NCBI GenBank assembly: GCA_938743325.2
Contig: OW568868.1
Location: forward strand, 248,001 to 312,000
Length of the DNA stretch: 64,000 nt
Direction: 5' to 3'
From: Pycnococcus provasolii
Taxonomy: Eukaryota; Chlorophyta; Pseudoscourfieldiophyceae; Pseudoscourfieldiales; Pycnococcaceae
Within the stretch, counting starts at the first letter, position 1. Each line of letters begins with the position of its first letter. Under the pieces are notes generated by a model. It worked only from the letters and a program-made list of their open reading frames with translations, was not told where the DNA came from and made no database searches. A program made the position numbers and the translations under genes. This document shows, piece by piece, positions 50,516 to 59,163 of the stretch.

Positions 50516-51640
50516 ATGGCAACGCGCGCAGACGCGTGCGCCAAGTGGCGACGCCTGCTCGCGACGTGCGTCGATAGCGACGCCTGGGGGCAGATCGAGG
50601 AAGCGGAGGAATCCTTCCGCAACCTGTCGCGAACGCTCGTGAAAGACTCAGAGAGTGCGACGCTCGCGTTTGCCGCACACGAGGCTCTCTTGCTCCGCGA
50701 GATCGCGCTCACGTGCGAGCTCAGAGCTAACGCGCTAGGAGGCTTGGGCGAACCTTCTGATGGCGTGGAAAGAGAGCACGTCGAGTGCCTTAAGCAGATC
50801 TTGGAGTCAGTAGCCAACGGATCGCCGTTTCCGCAGCACCTGCCATTCAACGTCTCGTCGAGCAGCCTGGCGAGCCGGTTTGGCGTGGGCAACACCAACG
50901 ACCGCCAGGCTCCACCTCCCGCGGCAACTAGCCGCGGTGGCGCTGTCATGTCTGAAACTGGATTTGGCGGGGACGACGGCGACGACTCGACACTTGGCAT
51001 TAGCAGCCCGTCCAGCAGCAAAAGCGCCTTCGGCTCAAGCACCGGCGGTGCGGATAGTGACGACGAGGACGGTGGCAAGGGTAAGCGTGGCCTGTTTTCA
51101 GGTCTGTTTGGTGGCGGCGGCAGCCCCATAAAGGACTACGGCGCGTCGGGCCACCTGATCCCGCGTCCAGGTTGGAGCTTCCAGCCGCAGAAAAAGGAGT
51201 TGCTGACCATCACAGTTAACCGCATTGGCCTTAAGGACGCGAGCGAGTACATCGACGGGCGCGTACGCGTGGTGTTGCGCAACAAGCAGGGTGCCGTGGT
51301 GAAGACGAACGACTTCACCACGCCAATCAGCAACCACAAGGTTGACCAGCACATCGTCTTCGACCACGACTGTTACCTGCAGAGCCCATTCAACGAGATC
51401 AGCACGGAGTGCACGCTGTTCTTCGAATTCATCCACTTCAAGGCTCTGAAGAAGAAGCTGAGCTGCAAGGCGTGGTCGTTCATGGAGATGAAGGAGATTC
51501 GCCGCGTGGTTCGTGAAAATGACGGCGACGCTGTGCTTGAGCTGTACGCCAAGCCCGTGGATCCTAAGGGGAAGCGGTACAACTTGCTTAGCGTGAAGCA
51601 ATTGTACTTACACGTGAATCTCAAAATCAGCGTGACTTGA
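50516..51640 (+). CDS. AIDA: AIDA homologue (C-terminal C2 domain)
   Basis: 374 residues. The N-terminal helical domain begins ATRADACAKWRRLLATCVDSDAWGQ, comparable to the AIDA start (WGASFRRG.DFDSWGQLVEA). A Ser/Gly/Asp linker follows. The C-terminal C2 domain starts KELLTITVNRIGLKDASEYID and has FFEFIHFKALKKKLSCKAWSF, FMEMKEI, LELYAKPVDPKGKR and LYLHVNLKI, matching AIDA_C2 throughout. In vertebrates AIDA binds axin and regulates JNK signalling or ER-associated degradation; its algal role is unknown. It may bind membrane phospholipids. Confidence 0.88.
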   Translation: MATRADACAKWRRLLATCVDSDAWGQIEEAEESFRNLSRTLVKDSESATLAFAAHEALLLREIALTCELRANALGGLGEPSDGVEREHVECLKQILESVANGSPFPQHLPFNVSSSSLASRFGVGNTNDRQAPPPAATSRGGAVMSETGFGGDDGDDSTLGISSPSSSKSAFGSSTGGADSDDEDGGKGKRGLFSGLFGGGGSPIKDYGASGHLIPRPGWSFQPQKKELLTITVNRIGLKDASEYIDGRVRVVLRNKQGAVVKTNDFTTPISNHKVDQHIVFDHDCYLQSPFNEISTECTLFFEFIHFKALKKKLSCKAWSFMEMKEIRRVVRENDGDAVLELYAKPVDPKGKRYNLLSVKQLYLHVNLKISVT

Positions 51641-51739
51641 TTGCAGGTCTACCGCGTGCTCGACGTCAAAGTATGTCGCTGTAAAACGTGTAGGGAAATT
51701 CACACATTCTCTTGTTTATAAAACAATATCCTACTTTTA

Positions 51740-52259
51740 TTATGGATTGTGGTAGTCACTGACAGGACAGGTGCGTGTCGTGTGTGACATATATATGCGC
51801 GACTGACCAGTCACCCCAATGAGTGCAAAGTATCTTAACAGGATATTGTGTACATATATTTCCTCCGTCATCTCGCGGTAGTTCATGTAGAACTTCGTCA
51901 AAGTTGCGTTCGATGCATCCTTCAGCGCGTCGTGACTCATGCCGAAGCCGTGCGCGATTTCATTTACCGCGCTCGTGCAGTTCTGCACGCAGAGCAGCGG
52001 CAGGTGTGCGCCCGTGCTATCACAGAAAGGCGCAACCGTTCCACTCGCTTCCTCAAGCGGCATCTCGCTGTACCCAAAGAGCGTTGCAGACGTGCCAAGA
52101 GACAGCACGAGCACGCCAGGTCTCACCGCACCGGCTGGTGCCCACGCCGCTCGCGTCGCCGCACTCCATTGCGTAGACGCCACTGAGCACAAAGTTGAGG
52201 TAGTCGTGCGGCAAAACAGGCGTGTGCAGTTTGTCGAAGGACTCCGGCCACTGTGCCAC
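51740..52259 (-). pseudogene. xylulokinase (FGGY) gene fragment
   Basis: The upstream piece encodes PHDYLNFVLSGVYAMECGDASG, the xylulokinase motif around the catalytic Asp. Within about 60 bases the matching frame changes and continues VLVLSLGTSATLFGYSE...SGTVAPFCDSTGAHLPLLCVQNCT, a later part of the same family. The segment between these parts is missing and both ends are truncated, so about a third of a kinase remains. It is a decayed or captured copy, not a working kinase. Confidence 0.8.
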
Positions 52260-52301
52260 GAGCCCGTGCTGTGTATGAAACCGGTGACTCCCGAGGTAGA
52301 C

Positions 52302-52321
52302 GGTTAGGGTTAGGGCTAGGG
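52302..52321. repeat. short telomere-like repeat
   Basis: GGTTAGGGTTAGGGCTAGGG, in TTAGGG orientation, 65 bp upstream of the hairpin at 52386. Confidence 0.75.
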
Positions 52322-52385
52322 ACTGACCGAATATTTTGCTTTTTATCCTATGTCCTGGGAGGTCACTCCCGAGGTTGAGGGTTCA

Positions 52386-52433
52386 ATTAGGGGTCACAAC
52401 TGCGTCATATTTGACGCAGTTGTGACCCCTAAT
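52386..52433. promoter_or_regulatory. 22-bp perfect hairpin upstream of dioxygenase-like gene
   Basis: Arm ATTAGGGGTCACAACTGCGT plus CA pairs with its exact complement 52412-52433 around the loop TATT. It ends 123 bp before the ATG at 52557. A related hairpin stands before the gene at 56,580. Confidence 0.85.
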
Positions 52434-52556
52434 CCGAAACTTAGGAAGAAATCTCACCTTGGTTTCGTTAGTGTAGTTTTACGTTTGCGTTTGAACTTTG
52501 AGGGACTCGCGCTTCCTTCCCCGCGTTTCAAAAGTCTCATTGACAACTAACTCATC

Positions 52557-53666
52557 ATGCTCTCTTCGTACGAGCGCGAGCGCGCGGAGCGCATCGCGGC
52601 AAACAAAAGGAAATTGGACGACATTTTCGGCGGACGAGCATCGACGTCGCGCGGAAAGGCGGTGGTGGGGACCTGGAACACGCAGCGCGTGGGTTTTGCG
52701 GCGCGGAGTGTGTTGTGGGACGCGAGCGCGAGCTCGCGCGCCAAGCGAGCGGCGCGATGGCGCCCGAACGCGGCGTTCGTTGTCGAGGTGAAGGAGTCGG
52801 AGCGCGCGCGGGCCGACTGCTCGGCGTGGAAGCCGTGGTACACACGCTTCGACGCCGAGCAGTTCGCGGCGGACCTGCACGCGAAGCGAAAGCTCCGCGA
52901 CACGTCGAAGGTGCTGCGCCTCCCACGCGCGAACCGCAAGTGGAGGTGGGAAACGTCGAGGGACGTGGACGTCTACTGCCTGAGAGAGGGTGGTGGGAGG
53001 AGGTTCGTGTGCGCCATCCGGCGCAATGTCGCGATTGACCTCCCCCCATACCCACTCACACTTGACCAAACGCGACAGGTGCGCCCGCCGCTGAAGCGGG
53101 GCGAAGGCGTCCGTTCGGTGGAAACCGCCTTCATCTCGCACGCTGGCAGCGCGCGGGTGCGCATCGGGCGCACGGAGCTCGCGACGTTCGAAAATCGCGC
53201 GAGTGGCGGAGTCGCGGCGAGTTACGATGCTTGGGTCTCGTCGTACTTTAGTAAGTTCATCGCGGTCGCGGACGCGAGCGCGGACGCGGGCGCGCTGGCG
53301 GACGGAGCAGCGGCGACGAGTTGGGGTTTTGCGTGCGAGACGCACGTCGACGACGACGACGATGTCGACGCTAACACTGCGATGGCTGTGCAGCACGGCG
53401 ACGTCGTGGTAGAGGGAGGCGAGATGGTGTTCCCGTCTCTGTCTCTCGTGTGCGCGCTCGGGGACGGCGACATGATCGTGTGGAATGCGCGTGACTGGCC
53501 ACACGGCACAGCAGAGAGCCGCGTCCGCACGAGCGGCGAGAGCGGCCCGCCCAACGCGTTCGTCGGCACGCGCGCGGGGACGGTGCCGACGTCGTTCAAC
53601 AACGCGCGCCATTGCCTGTGGCAAAATGGCAGATCGGGGAGGGTGATGCGAGAGGTTGGGTATTAA
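52557..53666 (+). CDS. putative 2-oxoglutarate/Fe(II) dioxygenase, TET/JBP-like fold
   Basis: 369 residues. A basic N-terminal half without known motifs, then a segment reading as a double-stranded beta-helix: ACETHVDDDD gives His263-x-Asp265, EGGEMVFPSLSLVCALGDGDMIVWNA resembles the GGxLvlPeygv..l.pGDvllf strand pair of TET/JBP and similar oxygenases, and WPHG supplies His316, with Arg322 or Arg324 as a possible 2-oxoglutarate anchor. If so it might oxidise methyl groups on nucleic acid. The identity rests on these motifs only. Codon use is strongly GC-rich like host genes. Confidence 0.45.
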   Translation: MLSSYERERAERIAANKRKLDDIFGGRASTSRGKAVVGTWNTQRVGFAARSVLWDASASSRAKRAARWRPNAAFVVEVKESERARADCSAWKPWYTRFDAEQFAADLHAKRKLRDTSKVLRLPRANRKWRWETSRDVDVYCLREGGGRRFVCAIRRNVAIDLPPYPLTLDQTRQVRPPLKRGEGVRSVETAFISHAGSARVRIGRTELATFENRASGGVAASYDAWVSSYFSKFIAVADASADAGALADGAAATSWGFACETHVDDDDDVDANTAMAVQHGDVVVEGGEMVFPSLSLVCALGDGDMIVWNARDWPHGTAESRVRTSGESGPPNAFVGTRAGTVPTSFNNARHCLWQNGRSGRVMREVGY

Positions 53667-53699
53667 TTCGGTAACTTTCTTCTTTCATAACTTTTTCAT

Positions 53700-55240
53700 A
53701 ATTCGGTAACAACGAGAGCGTGCCTGCGCAGCGCGGCACCCTCCTGCTGACTTCGCGGCGATCCACGCGGGCTCCAGGAACTTCCATGCGACGCATGCGC
53801 CATCAACACAGCTCAGCTCGTGCAGAAGAATCCATGCGCCTTCCACCGCCGGCGCAAACTTGCTCAACTCTCCATCAACCGCGGCGGCATCCATGACACG
53901 CTGGCACGCGCGCGCGAGTGTGCTCGCCTTGAGGCGCTTGCGCTGATGCATCATGCGCAGCGCGCTTCCCACGTGCCTCACGGCGGAGCTGCCCACGAGC
54001 GGGAGCGCCGTCAGCAGAGGCATCGCGCGCGCGCTCGGGCGCAGGGCCAGGGCGGCAGCCTTTTTCTCGTCGGAGTCCGCCACGCCGTTGATTTGCACGA
54101 CGAGCTGCGGGTCGGTGAGCGCCGCGATGAGAATCTCCTCGACCATCCCAAGCGCCTTCTCCTGCAGGCTGGACTCGACGTCGTCAACGAGCGGGAGCGC
54201 GGAAGACAGCCAGAGTCGCGCCGTCTCAGGCGACGGGTGACGCTGCAGGGCGTCCGTGCACAGAGCCAGTCCGTGCTTTCGCAACGAAACGATCACGTCG
54301 CCACAGGTTCAGCAGCGTTCGCACGCGTGCGGGTGTTGCGTAGTCATCCGCGCCAGCGCGAGCGCGGGAGTCGCGCCGTCTCAGGCGACGGGTGACGCTG
54401 CAGGGCGTCCGTGCACAGAGCCAGTCCGTGCTTTCGCAACGAAACGATCACGTCGCCACAGGTTCAGCAGCGTTCGCACGCGTGAGAGTGTTGCGTAGTC
54501 ATCCGCGCCAGCGCGAGCGCGGGAGTCGCGCCGTCTCAGGCGACGGGTGACGCTGCAGGGCGTCCGTGCACAGAGCCAGTCCGTGCTTTCGCAACGAAAC
54601 GATCACGTCGCCACAGGTTCAGCAGCGTTCGCACGCGTGAGAGTGTTGCGTAGTCATCCGCGCCAGCGCCAGCGCGGGCGCTCTCCGCATCGTGCACAAG
54701 GCTCTGCGCAATCGCTGCGACTCCCGTAAGTGCCTTGGCTCGTACCGCCGGTGCGGTGTCCGAGCAGCGATTGACGAGCGCGGCGATGAGCGCTCCGGCG
54801 GCGTCGCTCTGAGCTCTCGCCTCCTTTGCGTTGGCCGATCCCGGCGTTTGTCCAGCCGGGATTCCTTGGCGCCGCAGTGGCGCCACCTCCCTCGAGCGCT
54901 TCCTCTGAGCACGCGAGGAAAAGGCCCGGCGCCGCCTCGCACGCGGTTGTTCGGTGCGCCACCTGCGCACACCTGCTCAGCTTCGCGGTAAAGCGCAGCA
55001 AGCCCGCACGCTCGAGCGCAGGCAATGCTGCCGCGATCTCCGCCGCGGACGAGGCAGCGACGGTACGCGGCTCCGCGCGGTCCATAGCACGCAGCAGCAG
55101 GTGTTTCGCGAGCGCACCTGCCGCCGCCGTCGCCTGCTCGTGGAAGCCGCACGCGAGGTCGCAGACGTACGTCAGCGCTGCCGTGCGCACGGAAGTGCGG
55201 TCTCGCGACGACGGTGCCGCACATCCCACGGGCGGCTTGA
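53700..55240 (-). pseudogene. condensin II NCAPD3 (CAP-D3) gene fragment
   Basis: HEAT-repeat coding from the centre of CAP-D3, read in different frames in turn: VRTAALTYVCDLACG...LLRAMDRAEPRTVAA and FTAKLSRCAQVAHRTTACEAA; then LVNRCSDTAPAVRAKALTGVAAI; then VSLRKHGLALCTDALQRHP and LVDDVESSLQEKALGMVEEIL. This follows the order in animal and plant CAP-D3. Both ends break off into unrelated DNA, and a 154-bp unit in the middle is present three times, which disrupts the gene. A spliced intact gene is unlikely. Confidence 0.7.
54214..54678. repeat. three tandem copies of a 154-155-bp unit
   Basis: Each starts GAGTCGCGCCGTCTCAGGCG and contains CCACAGGTTCAGCAGCGTTC. Copies start near 54214, 54368 and 54523 and differ by only a few bases. 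They lie within the CAP-D3 fragment. Confidence 0.9.
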
Positions 55241-55271
55241 AGTTGCCCAGAACCTATGGTCGCGTCGTCGT

Positions 55272-55424
55272 AGGGAACAGGGGGCGGGGGGGAGCGGGGA
55301 AAAACACACACACACACACACACACACACAAATCTTGCTACCCTTTTTCTCAGGAGCGCGATCCGATCTCAACTGATCAAACAAACACAAAAATAAACAC
55401 AGGAGATGTTTGCAGAGGATTCCT
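55272..55424. repeat. about 155-bp dispersed repeat with (AC)n, copy A
   Basis: Starts AGGGAACAGGGGGCGGGG, has an AC run, then CTTGCTACCCTTTTTCTCAG and continues to GAGGATTCCTTA. Copy B is at 57979-58140, same orientation. Each copy lies directly to the right of a host-gene fragment. Confidence 0.9.
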
Positions 55425-55940
55425 TAGTCTATAGTACTACCGGGTAGGAAGGTACTCTTACTGCCTTACATTTATATGACTGATTCCAACTTCCAAGAGG
55501 ATTCCAAGCAACCTACTTTTCACCGACCGCCGCCCGACCGGGATCCCCTAATCAGAGGGTTCGTGCAAAGAGGTCCTCGGCGAGGACCACCCTACACCCT
55601 AACCCAGTACAGTAACCCTACACCCTAACCCAGTACAGTAACCCTACACCCTAACCCAGTACTGTAACCCTACACCCTAACCCAGTACAGTAACCCTACA
55701 CCCTAACCCAGTACAGTAACCCTACACCCTAACCCAGTACTGTAACCCTACACCCTAACCCAGTACAGTAACCCTACACCCTAACCCAGTACTGTAACCC
55801 TACACCCTAACCCAGTACTGTAACCCTACACCCTAACCCAGTACTGTAACCCTACACCCTAACCCAGTACTGTAACAACGACCTCTCCCATCCCGCGCGA
55901 TCATCTCTTCAACTCTTCATCAATGGCGTCGTCGACGGCG
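55425..55940. other. non-coding, telomere-related minisatellite
   Basis: Mostly occupied by the 26-bp minisatellite below; no gene. Confidence 0.7.
55588..55875. repeat. 26-bp minisatellite, about 11 units
   Basis: Units read ACCCTACACCCTAACCCAGT followed by ACAGTA or ACTGTA. They mix telomere-like CCCTAA with a CAGTACTG-type palindrome. The A/T difference alternates irregularly along the array. Confidence 0.95.
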
Positions 55941-56473
55941 GCGGCGGTTGTGCGCGTGCTGCCTGTCAGCAGGAGCTGAGAAGCTGGGAAGCTGGCGAGT
56001 GGCGACAGCAACGGCGGCAAGCACCACGGTGACGGCCACCACGACGGCGGCCATGGCGACGGCGGCCATGGCGACGACCATGGCGACGGCGACGACCATG
56101 GCGACGACCATGGCGACGGCGACGGCGTGAGCTCAGGTGAGCTCGCTGGCTGGCTCACAGGCCAGCTGGCTGACTGACTTGCCCCCTTTTTTGTGTAACA
56201 TCTTGGTTCATCAGGAACGACATCTTGTCTCCAAGAACGTTAGTCGACCCACTCCCCCACCTAATGTGACCTTCACCTTTCCGTGACGTGCACGATGTTG
56301 TTACATGTTCTTACATGTTACGCGCGTACACCAACGAAACCTCTCAGTACCTCCGCCAGCCAGCCAGCGAACCAGCAAGCAAGGGCAGTCTGCGCCGTTG
56401 TCGTCCCCGTCGTCACCGGGACGCCATCATGCCGCCATACCATGTATACTGCCTGTCCTGTCCGTTCAGAGGG
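55941..56473. other. non-coding spacer with GACCATGGC repeat
   Basis: Imperfect GGCGAC/GACCATGGC units occupy about 56030-56128. The rest shows no supported gene. Confidence 0.5.
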
Positions 56474-56540
56474 AGGGTTAGGGTTAGGGTTAGGGTTAGG
56501 GGTCACAATTGCGTTAAATCTAACGCAGTTGTGACCCCCT
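56474..56540. promoter_or_regulatory. telomere-like tract fused to hairpin
   Basis: Four GGTTAGGG-type units (56474-56502) run directly into a hairpin: GGGGTCACAATTGCGTTA (56499-56516) pairs with TAACGCAGTTGTGACCCC (56521-56538), 18 bp with one G-U, loop AATC. It ends 41 bp before the ATG at 56580. The downstream TTTTTATCCTATA is also near the 52,386 hairpin. Confidence 0.85.
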
Positions 56541-56579
56541 ACTTGAGGTTGGGAGGAAGATATTACCTTTTTATCCTAT

Positions 56580-57284
56580 ATGGAGCGGAAGCGTGTGTCA
56601 CGCGAGCGCGGTAAGGCTGTGGCAGCAGCAGAGGTTGATAAGGGGATGTTGCTGTGCCGTCACGTGTTTGGGTGTGATGGGATGGAATCGGCGGTGGCGC
56701 AGGTGGGGAAGAAGGAGTCGCTAAAGGTGCATGCGACTGCGCGTAGTGAGGTGTCGCGTCTGTTTGGCCGCGTGCGGGTCTCTAAGTTGGATGTGATAGT
56801 AGTGGGGTGTTGTGGGCGTGCGGAGCACGTGTCGGATGTGAGAGAGGTGGCCGAGGCGTTGGGTTTCGTCGGCAAAATAGTGGCATTCGATGTACGCGAC
56901 GTGGAGGGCGCTGTGAAAGCGGATGCGCTTGACGTGTTAAGCGTGAGGACCTTGGTGGAGAGTGTAGGTAAGAGGGTGCTGTTGGTGGAGTCGCCTCCAT
57001 GGGCATCGGCTTCTCCTTTTGTGGCGGCCGCGCAGCTGTATGGGTGGTGCTACGCCTTACATTTGCGCGCGGGTTGGTTGTCGTCAGCACCGACGTGGAG
57101 GCTACCGTGGTGGGAAAAGTTGGTGGAGGAAGGACGAGCTGACGTGGAGGTGGGCGACGTGTTGGTGGATCGTGGGGTCCTAGGAACTGCGCTGTGGTTT
57201 CTAGGCGCGCCGAGCAAACGTGCATTCACCGAGGCGTTTGTTGCTCACAGGGTGGGAGGGAAGTTTGTGAAGGAATCGAAGTAA
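56580..57284 (+). CDS. unknown protein, G/T-rich coding strand
   Basis: 234 residues from an ATG 41 bp after a hairpin. It has an alternating beta/alpha look (KLDVIVVGCCGRAEHV, VGKIVAFDVRDV, GKRVLLVESPPW, VEVGDVLVDRGVLGTALWFL), perhaps a Rossmann-like fold, but no motif I can name. Codons are dominated by GTG, TTG and GGT, unlike neighbouring genes, which favour C-ending codons. That suggests a different origin (element cargo or transferred gene) or a strand-biased sequence. The antisense frame is low-complexity Pro/Thr and less credible. Confidence 0.45.
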   Translation: MERKRVSRERGKAVAAAEVDKGMLLCRHVFGCDGMESAVAQVGKKESLKVHATARSEVSRLFGRVRVSKLDVIVVGCCGRAEHVSDVREVAEALGFVGKIVAFDVRDVEGAVKADALDVLSVRTLVESVGKRVLLVESPPWASASPFVAAAQLYGWCYALHLRAGWLSSAPTWRLPWWEKLVEEGRADVEVGDVLVDRGVLGTALWFLGAPSKRAFTEAFVAHRVGGKFVKESK

Positions 57285-57960
57285 ACTTGTTCCTGTTCTT
57301 TGGTCTTTCATCCGAAGAGGTGAAGTGAGCGGTGTTGCAGCGAACCATCCGAACCATCCATCCTTCGATGTTGCTGCGTCGCCACCTGCCCACGCGCCGC
57401 CGCGCCACGCCTCATGCCCAGTTTTTGCCTTCAAGACCGTAGCGTGTGGCTCGAGACAGAGCTCCAGAAGTGGCGCAAGCTCCGTCGGCTCGCACTGCGC
57501 CAAGTATGATATCACAGCTTGGCGCACGAGAGCTCGATGCATCGCCTTTGCCCTTGCCAGCAGCACCATGTCCACCGAGCCGTCCCTTGCGCTTTCCCTG
57601 TAGCCGCGTCACGCGCCTTTCGGCACGCCGTCGCACATGACGCACACACGACGTCGCCGAGCTCCCAGACGACGCCGTCGAACGCGAGCGCCTCCTTGAG
57701 CTTGGTCGCCGCAGCGGTGACGACCTGCCATGCGCGCCCTTGCGATCCTCCTTCTCAACGTCGGTGGCAACGTGCACACGACTGCGGCATGACGTGCGTC
57801 GCGACGTTCTGCGCGACAAGTACTCGACGCGAACGACTGCAGGACGCGAGAATGAAAGAATGAAAGGGAAAGAACAGACCAGACTACTGGTGCTGTTCAG
57901 TCGGCGGGGAGCCGAGCGAGACGACTGGGGGTCTCTCTCCCGAACAGTATAGGATTGCTG
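57201..57960 (-). pseudogene. host-gene fragment(s), part UTP20-like
   Basis: The minus strand encodes ALVRQAVISYLAQCEPTELA followed by PLLELCLEP, which resembles a HEAT segment of UTP20 (90S pre-ribosome factor). Another frame nearby reads ATKLKEALAFDGVVWELGDV without a clear family. No full-length gene fits. The right edge is next to dispersed repeat copy B. The identity is tentative. Confidence 0.35.
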
Positions 57961-57978
57961 AAAAAGGACAAAAAGTGC

Positions 57979-58006
57979 AGGGAACAGGGGGCGGGGGGAG
58001 CGGGGA

Positions 58007-58044
<38 letters not shown>

Positions 58045-58140
58045 AATCTTGCTACCCTTTTTCTCAGGAGCGCGATCCGATCTCAACTGATCAAACAAAC
58101 ACAAAAATAAACACAGGAGATGTTTGCAGAGGATTCCTTA
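57979..58140. repeat. about 160-bp dispersed repeat with (AC)n, copy B
   Basis: Same as copy A at 55272-55424 apart from a longer AC run and small differences. Confidence 0.9.
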
Positions 58141-58542
58141 TACTACGAAGGATCCCCGTTGGTAGTTATGAGTAGTTAAAAAATTCAAATTGGAATTCAG
58201 AATCAGAGGAGGGAATCGGTGGAGGAAATTCGACCCAGGCCTTGCCCAGGCTAAAGTTTATCCTATACTTTACCGGGTACCCCTCTCCTTTACCCTCCCC
58301 CCCCCCCCCCCCCCCCGCGGCTTGTGTCCCCTACCTTTCACTCTCTAGTAGTGTGCGCCCATGGCGTTGCGATGGCAAAGCCGCGCCACCACGTCCGGTC
58401 CGGTGAATACCGGGCCAGCCGTTGACAGCCTTTTGGCGCGACGGTGACGTGGTGGTTGCTGAGCACCTTGCCTGAGCACCCACATGGCGCACACGAATGA
58501 AACGACTCGTGTTTTTAAACACGCATTGCGCCGCCGAAGAAG
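58141..58542. other. non-coding, long C homopolymer
   Basis: A run of about 23 C lies near 58297-58316. Otherwise no gene. Confidence 0.6.
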
Positions 58543-58707
58543 GTGAGCGCCGTGCCAAAGTACATGGACTGGACCGACCACTTGCCCATGAGCGACACGT
58601 ACGACATTCTCGAGAAGATCATGAAGGAACGCATCATCATCATCGACGGCGCGATGGGAACGTCGATCCAGAAGTACAAGAGCCTCACGGAGGAGGACTT
58701 CCGCGGC
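58543..58707 (+). pseudogene. methionine synthase (MetH) N-terminal fragment
   Basis: VPKYMDWTDHLPMS leads to ILEKIMKERIIIIDGAMGTS and SLTEEDFRGE, the start of the homocysteine-binding barrel of cobalamin-dependent methionine synthase. Similarity ends at RGE (normally followed by RF), after which the frame is unrelated. About 55 of over 1200 residues remain, so this is a captured or decayed fragment. Confidence 0.75.
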
Positions 58708-58800
58708 GAGGTCGTCGCCGTCCGCCACTCAGCGAACAGGTTCCGACAATTGTCGAGCGCGGCAACGTCATCGCAGGTATCGTTGCAATAGTCCACCATG

Positions 58801-59163
58801 TCATCCACCACCTCCATGACGGCGAGCATCGACGAGCGAGCGCCGACGCCGTGTCTCTCCATTATCGTGCTCGTCGGATGCCGGCGGGACGCGTGGTGGT
58901 GTCACAGCGTCCCGGCACACCACCACGTCTCTGTGAAATTCTGCACGGTCGTAGGACTCCTTCTCGCCGTCGTCGTAGGTGACGCAAATGGGATAGGCGT
59001 CAGCTTCACGGACGCTCGTGACTCGTCCATGGTACCACTCCATGCCGGCGTCGGTGCTGAACCTCTTCTTCACACGTGTGCCAGGGGATATGTCTTTGTC
59101 AATGTCCGCAAGACGCCTGTCCGCAAGACGCCGCGAACGCGCAACACGCCGCGAACCCGCCAT
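58801..59163 (-). pseudogene. Tudor-like domain fragment or small protein
   Basis: 120 codons from an ATG at 59163. Residues about 27-80 read GTRVKKRFSTDAGMEWYHGR, then VTYDDGEKESYDRAEF, a Tudor/PWWP-like barrel with the YDDG turn seen in algal chromatin proteins. The ends are low-complexity. It could be a small intact gene, but its setting among gene fragments makes a captured piece more likely. Confidence 0.45.

Noticed and set aside
52479-53624. 381-codon minus-strand frame opposite the dioxygenase-like gene
   Set aside because: Arg/Ala/Val-rich antisense product of a high-GC gene; the plus-strand frame has a good ATG and catalytic-looking motifs.
55272-55424. Helitron 3' terminus
   Set aside because: No clear CTRR end with a preceding hairpin, and no 5' TC partner could be placed.
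57412-58104. 230-codon minus-strand frame starting in repeat copy B
   Set aside because: It begins with the translated AC repeat and is Arg/Ser-rich without domain; the same leader appears at copy A, so it reflects the repeat.
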